The position numbers and the translations under genes are program-made. Positions 16,434 through 24,546 of a stretch of 47,919 nt of DNA are shown one piece after another. The notes beneath the pieces are model-generated. The model had not been told where the DNA came from. It ran no database searches and was given only the letters and a program-made list of their open reading frames with translations. The stretch lies in the NCBI GenBank assembly GCA_003149565.1, contig QCWH01000024.1:1-47919 (forward strand), in the 5' to 3' direction. This DNA comes from Marivita sp. XM-24bin2. Lineage in GTDB: Bacteria; Pseudomonadota; Alphaproteobacteria; Rhodobacterales; Rhodobacteraceae. Positions within the stretch are counted from its first letter, which is position 1. Every line of letters starts with the position of its first letter.

Positions 16434-16868
16434 CTACGCTCGTTGGGTGATCCAGACTCCAAGCGCCATGACCGCGATCCCGGTGGTCCGGGTGAGGCTG
16501 AGCGGGCTGATGCGCGCGCCGAAGAGGCCGAAATGGTCGATCAGGGCGGCCGAGATCAATTGGCCCAGCAACACGAAGAACACCGCATTCCCGACACCAA
16601 GATGCGGGGCGATATAGGTCACCGACAGCACGTAAAACGCCACAAGCAGCCCGCCCAACAGCAGGTGGCGTGGTGCGAGCGGGATGTTCGCCAGCGCCTT
16701 GGGTCCGGTGATCAGGGTTGCCGCTGTCGTGGCTATGAGAGCCACGCAGAACAGCACCATTGCGGCGGCGGCCGGAGAGCCAATGCGGACGCCAAGCGCG
16801 GCGTTCAGTGCGGCCAATAGCGGAATGCCGATCCCGGCAGCCAGCATGGTCAGGGCGTATATCGGCAT
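16434..16868 (-). CDS. DMT family (YdcZ/DUF606-type) small inner-membrane transporter
   Basis: The 144-aa protein consists almost wholly of hydrophobic segments, about five helices, including PAAAAMVLFCVALIATTAATL and HLLLGGLLVAFYVLSVTYIAP. Layout and size fit the YdcZ/DUF606 branch of the drug/metabolite superfamily, half-size proteins that pair to form a carrier. ATG 16868 is preceded by GGAG at 7 nt. The substrate is unknown. Confidence 0.82.
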   Translation of the reverse strand: MPIYALTMLAAGIGIPLLAALNAALGVRIGSPAAAAMVLFCVALIATTAATLITGPKALANIPLAPRHLLLGGLLVAFYVLSVTYIAPHLGVGNAVFFVLLGQLISAALIDHFGLFGARISPLSLTRTTGIAVMALGVWITQRA

Positions 16869-17014
16869 CGTGGATCTCCGTGAGGCGTGGTTTTTCCGCA
16901 GACTGCGCCGAGGGTCGCTGATTGTCACCACCGATTGCGCATCGCCGCTGCGTCGGATGGTTGCGCGGGCGCTCAAAGACAGGCAGTCTGGTCCTATCGA
17001 GCAAGGAGGCCGAA

Positions 17015-17437
17015 ATGCGCCCAACTCTATTCAGCCTGACACTTGGAGGTCTGGCCGCAGGACTGATTGCGGCCTGTACGCCGGAAGACATGCCCGAGGC
17101 CGGCGATGGTCGTGCGCTTTTCGTTGAGAATTGTGCGGTCTGTCACGGTGCCAATGCAAAAGGCGACGGCCCGATGGCGCGTGCGATGGCAAAGGCGCCA
17201 GCGGACCTGACACTGATCGCAGTGCGCAATGGTGGAACCTTTCCACGGGTCGATGTTCTGTCGACGATTGATGGTTATACCAAGAGCGATGAGAAGTTAC
17301 CGAACATGCCCGAATTCGGCGCCTTGCTGGAGGGCGATTTGGTGCCACTCGATACCGGCGATGGGGTGATGACACCGACGCCGCGCAAGCTGGTTGCCGT
17401 GTTGGAATATATCGAGAGTGTTCAGCAAACACGCTGA
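17015..17437 (+). CDS. Lipoprotein c-type cytochrome
   Basis: The 140-aa protein has a lipoprotein signal (lipobox IAAC, C21) and one heme-binding motif CAVCH (C40, C43, H44), with M98 in KLPNMPEF as a likely distal ligand. It would be a membrane-anchored periplasmic electron carrier. ATG 17015 follows AAGGAGG at ideal spacing. No oxidase or dehydrogenase partner is adjacent, so its redox partner is unknown. A strong hairpin terminator follows. Confidence 0.88.
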   Translation: MRPTLFSLTLGGLAAGLIAACTPEDMPEAGDGRALFVENCAVCHGANAKGDGPMARAMAKAPADLTLIAVRNGGTFPRVDVLSTIDGYTKSDEKLPNMPEFGALLEGDLVPLDTGDGVMTPTPRKLVAVLEYIESVQQTR

Positions 17438-17454
17438 CCGCCTTGCAGGCAAAA

Positions 17455-17484
17455 AATAAGCCCCGCGCGGGGGCGGGGCTTATT
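17455..17484. terminator. Bidirectional intrinsic terminator
   Basis: A 12-bp perfect stem (AATAAGCCCCGC / GCGGGGCTTATT) with a 6-nt loop. On the minus strand it is followed by a run of six T, ending the 17517-17974 transcript well; on the plus strand, after the cytochrome gene, the U-tract is short but the stem is very stable. Confidence 0.85.
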
Positions 17485-17516
17485 CTGACGTCAATTGTAT
17501 TTGATGCGGTCGCGCC

Positions 17517-17780
17517 TCAGCGGTTGCGCAACGCCTCGATCAACTCATCTTTACTCATGTCCGACCGACCGTCGACATCAAGCTCCTGCGCGCGGGTGTA
17601 AAGTTCGTCCTTGCTCCACTCTTCATAGGAAGACGCCTTGCCGCCTTTGTTGGATGGATTTTGACTTTCATCTGCCTGCGCATTGGCGATGCTCGCGGCG
17701 GCTTCTTTGCTGTAGCCATCGTCGCGCAACGCTTCGTATGTCTCGTCGTCCTTGATGGAGGATCCGTGCGAGTCGGCCAT
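17517..17780 (-). CDS. Small Rho-N/DUF7218-like stress protein
   Basis: The 87-aa acidic protein has an N-terminal SIKDDETYEALRDDGYSKEAAASIANA segment (a helical motif seen in short bacterial stress proteins) and a C-terminal SAP/Rho_N-like helix-loop-helix, WSKDELYTRAQELDVDGRSD followed by MSKDELIEALR. Such domains can bind nucleic acid. It follows the 62-aa membrane-protein gene after 5 bp and would share its EcfG-type promoter. It is soluble and cytoplasmic; its function is unknown. Confidence 0.8.
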   Translation of the reverse strand: MADSHGSSIKDDETYEALRDDGYSKEAAASIANAQADESQNPSNKGGKASSYEEWSKDELYTRAQELDVDGRSDMSKDELIEALRNR

Positions 17781-17785
17781 TTGCC

Positions 17786-17974
17786 TTATCCGTCTGTCGC
17801 TGTGGCAGCGGCAGGTGCGGTTGCGTCCTCGCCCGGTTCATTGCCCTGAGCGGCAAGGTTGGCGAGGTATGCAAAGAACAAGATGGCGGCAAAGACGATA
17901 GCCGCGACGATGCCCCAAATGGCGGGACGGTGGCGTTTGGTTTGCTTCTCAACATTCGTGGATGGAGCGGACAT
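17786..17974 (-). CDS. Small single-pass membrane protein
   Basis: The 62-aa protein has a polar basic N-terminus, one clear transmembrane helix (IWGIVAAIVFAAILFFAYLA, residues 19-38) and an Ala/Thr-rich tail. I know no function. An EcfG-type promoter (GGAAC-N17-CGTT) lies 37 nt upstream of its ATG, and the Rho_N-like gene follows, so it looks like part of the general stress regulon. Confidence 0.7.
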   Translation of the reverse strand: MSAPSTNVEKQTKRHRPAIWGIVAAIVFAAILFFAYLANLAAQGNEPGEDATAPAAATATDG

Positions 17975-18010
17975 GCTGTACCTCTCGTTTATTTTCTAAC
18001 TCGGAGAAGG

Positions 18011-18036
18011 AACGCGGGGCATTGTCGGAAGGTTCC
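18011..18036 (-). promoter_or_regulatory. EcfG-type promoter for the 62-aa/87-aa gene pair
   Basis: On the minus strand GGAAC (18036-18032) and CGTT (18014-18011) are 17 nt apart, the known general-stress sigma factor form. The start codon is 37 nt downstream. Confidence 0.7.
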
Positions 18037-18049
18037 CAACATTTGGCTT

Positions 18050-18074
18050 GGAACACCTTCACGACTTTCGCGTT
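18050..18074 (+). promoter_or_regulatory. EcfG-type promoter for the MATE exporter
   Basis: GGAAC (18050-18054), 16-nt spacer, CGTT (18071-18074), then the MATE start at 18140. It is divergent from the preceding minus-strand promoter. Confidence 0.7.
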
Positions 18075-18139
18075 AAGAGCCGAAGGCGAGGTCTGTTCTG
18101 GCATGTCGCGCTTCCGAAAGACGAAAAGGATACCCGTTT

Positions 18140-19522
18140 ATGGCGCAGGCCGATTTGACCCAAGGACCCGTTTGGAAAGGTCTGGCGTGGGTCTCAGCCC
18201 CTATGAGCTTTGGCATTCTTGCGGTCTTGAGCGTCGGATTGGCGGATGCGTATTTTCTGGGGCAATTGGGACAGGCGCCGCTGGCGGCGGTTGGGTTCAT
18301 CTACCCGGTGACAACCGCGCTGATCTCGATGTCGATTGGTTTGTCTGCGGGGGCCAATGCGGTTGTATCCCAGGCCATCGGTCGGGACCACGCAGACGAT
18401 GATGCGCCAGTGCGCCTGGCGCTGCATTCCGTCGGGTTGGGTTTTGCTTTTGCGCTCGTCGTTGCGGTTCTTTTCTCCGTGGCCGCTCCTACGCTCTTTG
18501 CATGGATGGGTGCGGGAGAGGCGGCGCTTGCGGAGACTCGGGCCTACGTGCCGTTCTGGTCGATGTCGTTTCCGCTTCTGGTTCTGATGATGGTCTGCAA
18601 TGCCGTCTTTCGGGCGCATGGCGACGGAGCAACATCGGCGTTGCTCATGGTTCTGGCGGCTGCTGTCAATATCGCCATCAATCCGCTGTTGATCTTCGGC
18701 TGGGGCCCTGTGCCAGCTCTGGGCACAGAAGGGGCCGCGCTTGCGACCCTGATTGGTCGCGCCGTCGGTGCAGGCGTGGCGCTGTGGTATGCGTGGTATT
18801 CGGGGATTTTGACCGTGTGTGGCGAGCCGCTGAAGGGGCTGGCGTCAAGTTGGAAAGACGTGATTGCGGTTGGACTGCCGGCAGCGGGGTCGAACGCTAT
18901 CAATCCGGCCGGAATGGCTCTGGTCACCGCAGCAGTAGCGACCTTGGGCGAAGCGGCTGTGGCCGGGTTCGGCGCGGCGACGCGTGTGCAGTCGGTGGCT
19001 TTGGTTGTGCTCTTCGCGCTGTCAGCGGGGATCGGTCCCGTGGTGGGACAGAATTTCGGAGCTGACAAGCAGGAGCGGGCGCGCACCGCGCTCAAGCAAG
19101 CTTGGGCGTTCAGCGTGGTCTACGGGCTTGTCCTTGCAGCGGGTGTCACGATGTTTGCGGACTCGATTGCCGAACTATTCGCGGATGGCTCCGAGGCAAA
19201 GGACTATGCCGCCCAATACCTGCGTATCGTGAGTTGGAGCATCATGGGCTACGGCATCCTTGTCATCACGAATGCTGCGATGAACGCGCGCTCGAAAGCG
19301 GCCTATTCGCTGGGCCTGAGCTTTACCCGGATTTTTGTGGTCTACGTGCCGTTGGCTTGGCTGGGCATGTGGCTGTTTGACTATACCGGAATTCTGATTG
19401 CCGCTGTTCTGGCAAACGGATTTGGTATCGCTGGCGGCTTGTTCTGCGCGCGAGCGACCGGATTGATCGATGATGTTCAAGGACATGACGTGCCCAGGGT
19501 TCTGCCGGAGGCGCAGGGCTAG
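18140..19522 (+). CDS. MATE family efflux transporter
   Basis: The 460-aa protein has about twelve transmembrane helices in two similar halves, and typical MATE stretches: LADAYFLGQLGQAPLAAVGFI in the first half and GFGAATRVQSVALVVLFALSAGIGPVVGQNFGA in the second. Members export cationic drugs or metabolites using Na+ or H+ gradients across the inner membrane. An EcfG-type promoter lies upstream, which puts it in the general stress regulon. It converges on the amidotransferase gene 4 bp away. The substrate is unknown. Confidence 0.92.
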   Translation: MAQADLTQGPVWKGLAWVSAPMSFGILAVLSVGLADAYFLGQLGQAPLAAVGFIYPVTTALISMSIGLSAGANAVVSQAIGRDHADDDAPVRLALHSVGLGFAFALVVAVLFSVAAPTLFAWMGAGEAALAETRAYVPFWSMSFPLLVLMMVCNAVFRAHGDGATSALLMVLAAAVNIAINPLLIFGWGPVPALGTEGAALATLIGRAVGAGVALWYAWYSGILTVCGEPLKGLASSWKDVIAVGLPAAGSNAINPAGMALVTAAVATLGEAAVAGFGAATRVQSVALVVLFALSAGIGPVVGQNFGADKQERARTALKQAWAFSVVYGLVLAAGVTMFADSIAELFADGSEAKDYAAQYLRIVSWSIMGYGILVITNAAMNARSKAAYSLGLSFTRIFVVYVPLAWLGMWLFDYTGILIAAVLANGFGIAGGLFCARATGLIDDVQGHDVPRVLPEAQG

Positions 19523-19526
19523 GGGC

Positions 19527-20240
19527 TCAGGCCATCTCGGTGCGCATGGCGCGGGTCTGATTGCGATCGGTCCTGTAGGCATCGGCGGCGGTCACAAGCG
19601 CGCGGAAAATTGCGCGCTGTCTGTGGGCGTAGAAGAGATGTTCTGGATGCCATTGGACGCCAAGCGCGAACGGATCACGCACGCGTTCGATGGCCTGCAC
19701 CATGCCGCCGGTATCGCGCGCCGAGACCCGGAGGCCCTGACCGAGCCGATCCACGGCCTGTGAATGCAACGCATTCACCTTCATCGGCTGCTCACCGCTG
19801 ATGAGCGAAAGGTGGGTCGCTGCCTCGACGCAAATCTCGCGTTTGGGAAGGATCGTTGTGATTTTTCGATCAGGCCCAAATGTCGTCCATGCGTCCTGAT
19901 CAAGCGTGCCGCCGAGAGCGACGTTCAGCATCTGCGACCCGCGACAGATGCCGAGCACCGGAATGTTCTGCTCTAGTGCAGCTTCGGCCAGGCATCGTTC
20001 CAATTCGTCGCGCTTGGGATCAAGCCGTGCGGATACGCCCAGCTTGCCACCGTAGAGTTCCGGGCCAATGTCGTCACCGCCGCCGATGATCAAGCCATCC
20101 ACGCCGGCAAGATCTGCGACGCGGCCAACGCCCCAGCGCACACCACGTCCGCCAGTGATCCAGAGATTCAGGTTGATCAGTGGATACACCCGCCATCCGG
20201 TTCGGGATGATGTCGTTACGGCGATCAGCGGTCGGCTCAT
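19527..20240 (-). CDS. Class I glutamine amidotransferase / gamma-glutamyl hydrolase (peptidase C26, PuuD-like)
   Basis: The 237-aa protein has the nucleophile elbow LGICRGSQMLNV (C99) and the His-Glu pair in GVQWHPEH (H198, E200), so the triad is complete. Family members hydrolyse gamma-glutamyl bonds (PuuD) or release ammonia from glutamine. Its ATG overlaps the stop of the amidoligase gene as ATGA, a tight coupling that suggests the two act on the same metabolite: one makes an amide bond, the other supplies ammonia or trims a glutamyl group. It is the last gene of the seven-gene operon with an EcfG promoter. Confidence 0.88.
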   Translation of the reverse strand: MSRPLIAVTTSSRTGWRVYPLINLNLWITGGRGVRWGVGRVADLAGVDGLIIGGGDDIGPELYGGKLGVSARLDPKRDELERCLAEAALEQNIPVLGICRGSQMLNVALGGTLDQDAWTTFGPDRKITTILPKREICVEAATHLSLISGEQPMKVNALHSQAVDRLGQGLRVSARDTGGMVQAIERVRDPFALGVQWHPEHLFYAHRQRAIFRALVTAADAYRTDRNQTRAMRTEMA

Positions 20241-21208
20241 AAGTCTGCCCTTGCGCCGTTTGACGCCAAAAGGGCGTCGATGGTTTGAACCCAGACCGAT
20301 TTACGTTCGAACCAAGCTGCGTCATGGGTCTTCCACGCGCTGCGCAGCGCGCTCAGAAGCGCTTCGTTGGCCGCCACCAACTCAACCTGACGCCAGAGCT
20401 GCCAAGGTTGGAGAAGGCTCCAATCGGCTTCGTCTATGCGGCTGTCTGGCAAACGGAAATGAAAGGTTGGTCGCGCCGACGTTTTGTCCTCGACGTTAAA
20501 CACCTTATCAAACAGCTCCGGTTCAGCATGTTTGAAGAGCGGAAAGAGATCGAGGCTTTGATTGCGGCTTGTCACATGTCTGGCGAAGACCTGCATGACA
20601 TCGGCAAGGCTTTCGAATGTGGTGTTGACCAATTCAGAAATCAAAGCGCGCGGCCATGCTTCGACGAAAGGCATCATTCGACGGGTCGTGTCCACCTTTT
20701 CCTTGTCGCGCAGCCAAGGTTCAAGCAGCGCATAGGCGGTTATGGTGTCAAGCGTGTGCCGGTGATCGGGCGCCACCACTTCGGGGTTGAGGTGCACGCC
20801 GAAGCCCAGCAGCACGCCGCTGCGTGATCCCATGGCTCCTGCTTGACGTAGCGCCGTACACACCGAGTTGAAGCGTTCCAACTGCGCACGGCTCAGCGGA
20901 GGGGTGACGACCTCAACCGGGATCAGCCCGCGAAACGCGTCGAGACTTTCCTTGAGAAAGGGGAGGTCTTCGCGTTTGCGCAACGTGATGTCCAGCTCGA
21001 CACCGATATCGCCAAACTCCGTGTCGCAGACGGTAACACTGTGATCGCCACCGTCCTTGACTGTTCCTCCGAATTCCCGGGCGATCAAATCGCCGGTTTC
21101 GTGTTCGGTCGGGCCCGCAAATTCGATCTCGATTCCGCAGAGACGATCATTGCCGTCTGCGGTTTGCTCCACGGGCAAAGGAGGAAGGGTTGGGCTGATT
21201 TCAGTCAT
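20237..21208 (-). CDS. Putative amidoligase (Amidoligase_2 family)
   Basis: The 323-aa protein shows the marks of the GCS2/glutamine-synthetase-fold amidoligases: GIEIEF (residues 25-30, metal-binding glutamates), DGGDHSVTV with a later VELDI, VEVVTPPLS (98-106), GFGVHLNPEV (135-144) and a C-terminal PTFHFRLPD basic strand. These ATP-dependent enzymes join an amine to a carboxylate; substrates are unknown for most. Comparative work on the family reports pairing with class I glutamine amidotransferases, as here. ATG 21208 is 2 bp from the AI-2E gene's stop; an upstream in-frame extension is poor in family character. Expression from the stress operon is likely. Confidence 0.85.
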   Translation of the reverse strand: MTEISPTLPPLPVEQTADGNDRLCGIEIEFAGPTEHETGDLIAREFGGTVKDGGDHSVTVCDTEFGDIGVELDITLRKREDLPFLKESLDAFRGLIPVEVVTPPLSRAQLERFNSVCTALRQAGAMGSRSGVLLGFGVHLNPEVVAPDHRHTLDTITAYALLEPWLRDKEKVDTTRRMMPFVEAWPRALISELVNTTFESLADVMQVFARHVTSRNQSLDLFPLFKHAEPELFDKVFNVEDKTSARPTFHFRLPDSRIDEADWSLLQPWQLWRQVELVAANEALLSALRSAWKTHDAAWFERKSVWVQTIDALLASNGARADL

Positions 21209-21209
21209 T

Positions 21210-22235
21210 CTACGCCTGTGTCGGAGCCAGTGTCTTATCCGTATCCGGTCGTTGTTCCGGCGTATTTGCCATAAAGGCGGTGACCCAAACCAGAACCGGC
21301 AAGGACACGATACCGCCGATTGGACCCCAGAGCCATAGGCCGAACAAGATGGCAAGAAACACCACAAGCGGATTGAGTTGCAAGCGCTGGCCAACCAGCG
21401 TTGGCGTCACAAACTGTGCTTCGGTCATGTTCAAGGTTAAATAGGCGAGGGCAGGCAAAACAGCGTAGAGTCCTGTGAATTCGGTGAAACCCACGACGCC
21501 CAGTGAGACCAAAAGCAACACCGGTCCGAGATAGAGCACGAAATTCAGGAAAAAGGCGGCGGCGCCCCACAGGATCGGGTTTGGCACGCCGATGGCTGTC
21601 ATCACCGCAAAGACGGCCAGGCCCAGACCGGCATTGATTGTCGTGACAGTGATGAAATAATGCGACACGGCGCGGTCCGCCTGCCGAAGCGAGACGGCAT
21701 GATGTTTGAATGCGGCGTATATCTCGTTCTGGGTCAGGGTGAAAAAGAAGAACGTTCCTGCAAGCGTCAGAAGCTGCGCGGCAAAGTTGGGTGCAACCCA
21801 TAGCGCGTCGAGCAGGCTGGGCATCGCCTCTTCGACAGCCTGCCCATCCTCCGCAAGTGATTGTTCGAGTTCGAACTGTACGGATTCCAATCCACGAATG
21901 GCGCGGCTGGCGTCGATCACCCAGTAGCGGATTTCATCTTCGATCCTGGGAACCTGACCGATCAAATCCATCGCAATCGGACCAAGACCGGCGATCAACA
22001 AGACAGTGAACGCACCCACGCAGATGAGGCTGATGCTGGCGCTGACCGCCCGTGGTACGCCGAGGCGTGCAAGCAAGCGCATGCCCGGTGCGGCGACGAT
22101 GGCAAGCACCAACCCAAGCGTGACAGGCGCTAGCAGCCCCTGCGCCAACTTCATGGCGGTAACAACCGCCACCATCGCCACAAGGGCGATGGCGACGGTT
22201 TGAATGGTGCCGCTCGTCGGAATGCGCGTGCTCAT
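21210..22235 (-). CDS. AI-2E family transporter (PerM/TqsA type)
   Basis: The 341-aa membrane protein has about seven to eight helices and the family core LTLAGTFFFFTLTQNE, GVPNPILWGAAAFFLNFVLYLGP, followed by LTLNMTEAQFVTPTLVGQRLQLNPLVVFLAILFG, all diagnostic of the UPF0118/AI-2E exporter family (each cited stretch is partial). Substrates range from autoinducer-2 to Na+/H+. Its ATG overlaps the preceding stop by one base (TGATG). Placement directly before the amidoligase raises the possibility that it exports that enzyme's product. Confidence 0.9.
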   Translation of the reverse strand: MSTRIPTSGTIQTVAIALVAMVAVVTAMKLAQGLLAPVTLGLVLAIVAAPGMRLLARLGVPRAVSASISLICVGAFTVLLIAGLGPIAMDLIGQVPRIEDEIRYWVIDASRAIRGLESVQFELEQSLAEDGQAVEEAMPSLLDALWVAPNFAAQLLTLAGTFFFFTLTQNEIYAAFKHHAVSLRQADRAVSHYFITVTTINAGLGLAVFAVMTAIGVPNPILWGAAAFFLNFVLYLGPVLLLVSLGVVGFTEFTGLYAVLPALAYLTLNMTEAQFVTPTLVGQRLQLNPLVVFLAILFGLWLWGPIGGIVSLPVLVWVTAFMANTPEQRPDTDKTLAPTQA

Positions 22236-22999
22236 CAGGCGGTCTGTTTTCCGTCAGAAAACTCGGCGCGCGCTTCGCGGATACCGCTGTCAACGGCGGC
22301 TTTGCCTTGACGCTCAAGCTTGGCGACTTCGTCGCGCAGGACGGCCTCGGCATCACGCATCATCTTGTCGCGCGTTGCGCCCATCAGTTCGGTTTCTGCC
22401 TTGGTGGATGGCAGCAAAGCTCCGATCAATGCGCCAATCCCGGCCACAATGGCCCCGGTCAGGAAGGGCTGGCTTTGATGTGCATCGCGCGCTTTTTGCG
22501 ATGAGCGACGAGCTTGGCGTTCCAGCTTTTCCTGCGCGTCGATCACCTTGAGCCGCGCTTCCGTCACGCGGGCGCGCGCCTCGGGGGAGAGTTTGTCCAG
22601 GCCCTTGTCGACAGACTTGCGAAGGGTCGAGGCGGATTGCGTATTTGCGAACCGTCCGGTCTGCACCCGCTGGCGTGTTTTCATCTGACGATCTGCCCGG
22701 GCAATTCGGTCATCGTGGCCCTCCATTTGATCGTAAGAAGTCAGGCCTGGTTCCCGCTTTTGACCGCTGTTCAGTGCGATGAGCGCTGCTCCGATCCCGA
22801 TCAAAGCAAGGCCAGATGGCGCATTTTTGGCCTTGTCCAAGGCCGCCGCGACAACGGTCTGACCGAGATCGGCGGTCTGACCAACAGCGCGTTTTGCACG
22901 GGCTTCGGGGTTGACGGATGAGGCGAGGTTGCTGATGTGGTCTGTCAGCTGTGCGCGATGGCTTTCGGCATTGCGTTCGAGTTGATCTGCATTAGGCAC
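22235..22999 (-). CDS. DUF3618-domain membrane protein
   Basis: The 254-aa protein begins with a DUF3618-like segment (ADQLERNAESHRAQLTDHIS), has a hydrophobic helix near 60-80 (GLALIGIGAALIALN), a long charged helical middle (about 90-170) and a second glycine-rich hydrophobic segment near 180-200 (FLTGAIVAGIGALIGALLP), then an amphipathic tail. The start is GTG 22999, with AAGGAG 7 nt upstream and an 8-bp overlap with the previous gene. It is likely a membrane-shaping or anchoring stress protein; the exact role is unknown. Confidence 0.75.
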   Translation of the reverse strand: MPNADQLERNAESHRAQLTDHISNLASSVNPEARAKRAVGQTADLGQTVVAAALDKAKNAPSGLALIGIGAALIALNSGQKREPGLTSYDQMEGHDDRIARADRQMKTRQRVQTGRFANTQSASTLRKSVDKGLDKLSPEARARVTEARLKVIDAQEKLERQARRSSQKARDAHQSQPFLTGAIVAGIGALIGALLPSTKAETELMGATRDKMMRDAEAVLRDEVAKLERQGKAAVDSGIREARAEFSDGKQTA

Positions 23000-23393
23000 G
23001 GGACATCTCCTTGATAATTTCGATGTCGGATTTGACTTGTTTCATGGTGCGGGTGGGCGCCAACGCGCTCGCTGAAAGGCGGGATTTCCCGATCAGTGCG
23101 AAGACCAGAGCAATCGCGAGACAGGCAATAGCCACGATCAAAGCTGCCCAATGATACGCGACGCCAAGAGCTGCGATCCCGAGAATGGCTGCTACGGAAA
23201 GCGCGACGAGGCCGACCAGAGCGACGAGCAGGGCAAGGGCAAACAGGGCCAGACCGCCGCCGGCGCGCGCTGCATTGTCGGATAGTTCCTGCCGCGCCAG
23301 CTGCAGCTCCGTTCGCAAAAGCGCACGGCCTTCGGTAATGATGCCAGCGATCATGGTCCGAAAATCAGTCGGTTCTTTGGTGCGTTGTGTCAC
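22992..23393 (-). CDS. Phage-holin-like membrane protein (Holin-X/DUF1469 type)
   Basis: The 133-aa protein has a short amphipathic N-terminal helix (TELQLARQELSDNAARAGGG) and two adjacent hydrophobic helices (about 46-100), the layout of the putative actinobacterial holin-X/DUF1469 family. Despite the family name, such proteins are common in stress operons and need not be phage-related. GTG 23393 overlaps the preceding stop as GTGA. It lies third in the stress operon. Confidence 0.78.
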   Translation of the reverse strand: MTQRTKEPTDFRTMIAGIITEGRALLRTELQLARQELSDNAARAGGGLALFALALLVALVGLVALSVAAILGIAALGVAYHWAALIVAIACLAIALVFALIGKSRLSASALAPTRTMKQVKSDIEIIKEMSRA

Positions 23394-23839
23394 TGTTCCA
23401 CCTCTGCGCTTTGCAGATGCCCAGACCAAGGATCAGTTTCGTCCTCGGCTGTTGAATGCGTGCCCTCTCCGGATTTGATGAACCGCGCCGCGGCAAAGCC
23501 AAGAAGTGCAGCCCCGCCCAAAAAGAGGAGCGGATTTTTGCGAGCAAATACAGCGACGTCGTCGGCCATCTCATCCACCGGTTTGTCACGCAGCTGTGCC
23601 GCGACTGAGCTTATCTGAGCAGAGATCTGGTTCAGCGCGGCTGCCTGCAGACTGTCGGAATCAAATTCATCTCCTGCGGCATCGGCCGCGCTGGCAGTGG
23701 ATTCGGCTGTATCGATTGCTTCGCTGCGTGCTTGCTCTGCCTGCTGTTGCGCTGCGGCGGAAACGTGGTCGGTCGCATCATTGGCAAGTTTCGTGGCACG
23801 CTCTTTGGCAGTGTGGATGGTTGACTGTGTGTTGGGCAT
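23390..23839 (-). CDS. DUF883/YqjD-like stress protein
   Basis: The 149-aa protein is mostly an Ala/Gln/Glu-rich helical stretch (about 8-60) followed by an ElaB/YqjD-like segment: RDKPVDEMADDVAVFARKNP, then a glycine-rich membrane helix FLGGAALLGFAAARF (about 107-122). YqjD-type proteins are inner-membrane proteins that bind ribosomes in stationary phase in E. coli, but homology here is at domain level. ATG 23839 follows AGGAGG. It lies second in the operon. Confidence 0.75.
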   Translation of the reverse strand: MPNTQSTIHTAKERATKLANDATDHVSAAAQQQAEQARSEAIDTAESTASAADAAGDEFDSDSLQAAALNQISAQISSVAAQLRDKPVDEMADDVAVFARKNPLLFLGGAALLGFAAARFIKSGEGTHSTAEDETDPWSGHLQSAEVEQ

Positions 23840-23863
23840 TTTGGCCTCCTGAAAAAAGCCGAA

Positions 23864-24301
23864 TTAAACGGTCTGAAGGATGTTATTGATTTTGCTCTGC
23901 AGCGTGTCGCGCTGACCCTTCAGCGTGTCGTGCAAGGGGTCTTGAGGTGACAGGCATTTGATCGCGTCGTCGTAGCGCTTCACGACCGTCTCTTCCCCAT
24001 CGGCAACGGTATTCAGCGCGTCGCCGTCAAGATCGGTGAACGTGTCGCGAATACGGACAACCGCTTTATGCACGTTGGCCATCAGTGTGCCCGCGCGGTC
24101 TAGTTCCAGACCTTGTTTGGACGCGACACGTTCAATCGCGGCGATGTCTTCGTCGTGCTGGCTGCGTAGGTCCTGAATGCAGCCGCGGATCGAAGGCTCG
24201 GCCCGTTCAACAAACTCATCATATCCTTCGCGGATGTCTATCAGAGTGTCGAACAAAGATTGCACACAGTTGTGAAGATCGTGTCGTGCTGTCTCGGACA
24301 T
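23864..24301 (-). CDS. DUF2383 / PA2169-type four-helix bundle protein
   Basis: The 145-aa soluble protein is helical and matches the PA2169-like ferritin-fold family: LFDTLIDIREGYDEFVERAE, HDEDIAAIERVASKQGLEL, and VVKRYDDAIKCLSP. The metal-binding glutamates of true ferritins are not obvious. ATG 24301 follows AAGGAGG; an upstream in-frame extension to 24358 would run into the promoter. It is the first gene of the operon, with an EcfG promoter whose -10 ends 24 nt before the ATG. Confidence 0.84.
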   Translation of the reverse strand: MSETARHDLHNCVQSLFDTLIDIREGYDEFVERAEPSIRGCIQDLRSQHDEDIAAIERVASKQGLELDRAGTLMANVHKAVVRIRDTFTDLDGDALNTVADGEETVVKRYDDAIKCLSPQDPLHDTLKGQRDTLQSKINNILQTV

Positions 24302-24325
24302 GTTGGCCTCCTTAGCATGTTTGAG

Positions 24326-24350
24326 AACGCGGCAGGGTGAGCAGAGTTCC
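24326..24350 (-). promoter_or_regulatory. EcfG-type promoter of the seven-gene stress operon
   Basis: On the minus strand GGAAC (24350-24346), 16-nt spacer and CGTT (24329-24326) match the consensus exactly. The DUF2383 start is at 24301. The rest of the 245-bp gap up to the Crp/Fnr stop shows no gene. Confidence 0.8.
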
Positions 24351-24546
24351 CTCGGCATGCGAGCAAATCGAAAATCATTTGTGCAAGCGGCCCGGAAAAC
24401 GGGTCAGCCGAATGGCTATGTCATCTGCGCAGAGCAGCGTGACGTTCCTATACGCGCACAACGCAATGTCGGCAGGACGTTGAGCATAGAAAACCTATGT
24501 CAAATCACGCAGGTACACGGGCCATGGTCCGAGGCGGGCCCGCTGA

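Noticed and set aside
18009-18034. Additional plus-strand EcfG-like match GGAAC-N17-GGTT
   Set aside because: It is produced by the symmetry of the minus-strand promoter at the same place, and a better site lies at 18050-18074.
22992-23393. Prophage remnant suggested by the holin-like gene
   Set aside because: No lysin, terminase, integrase or structural gene is near; holin-X family members occur in stress operons.
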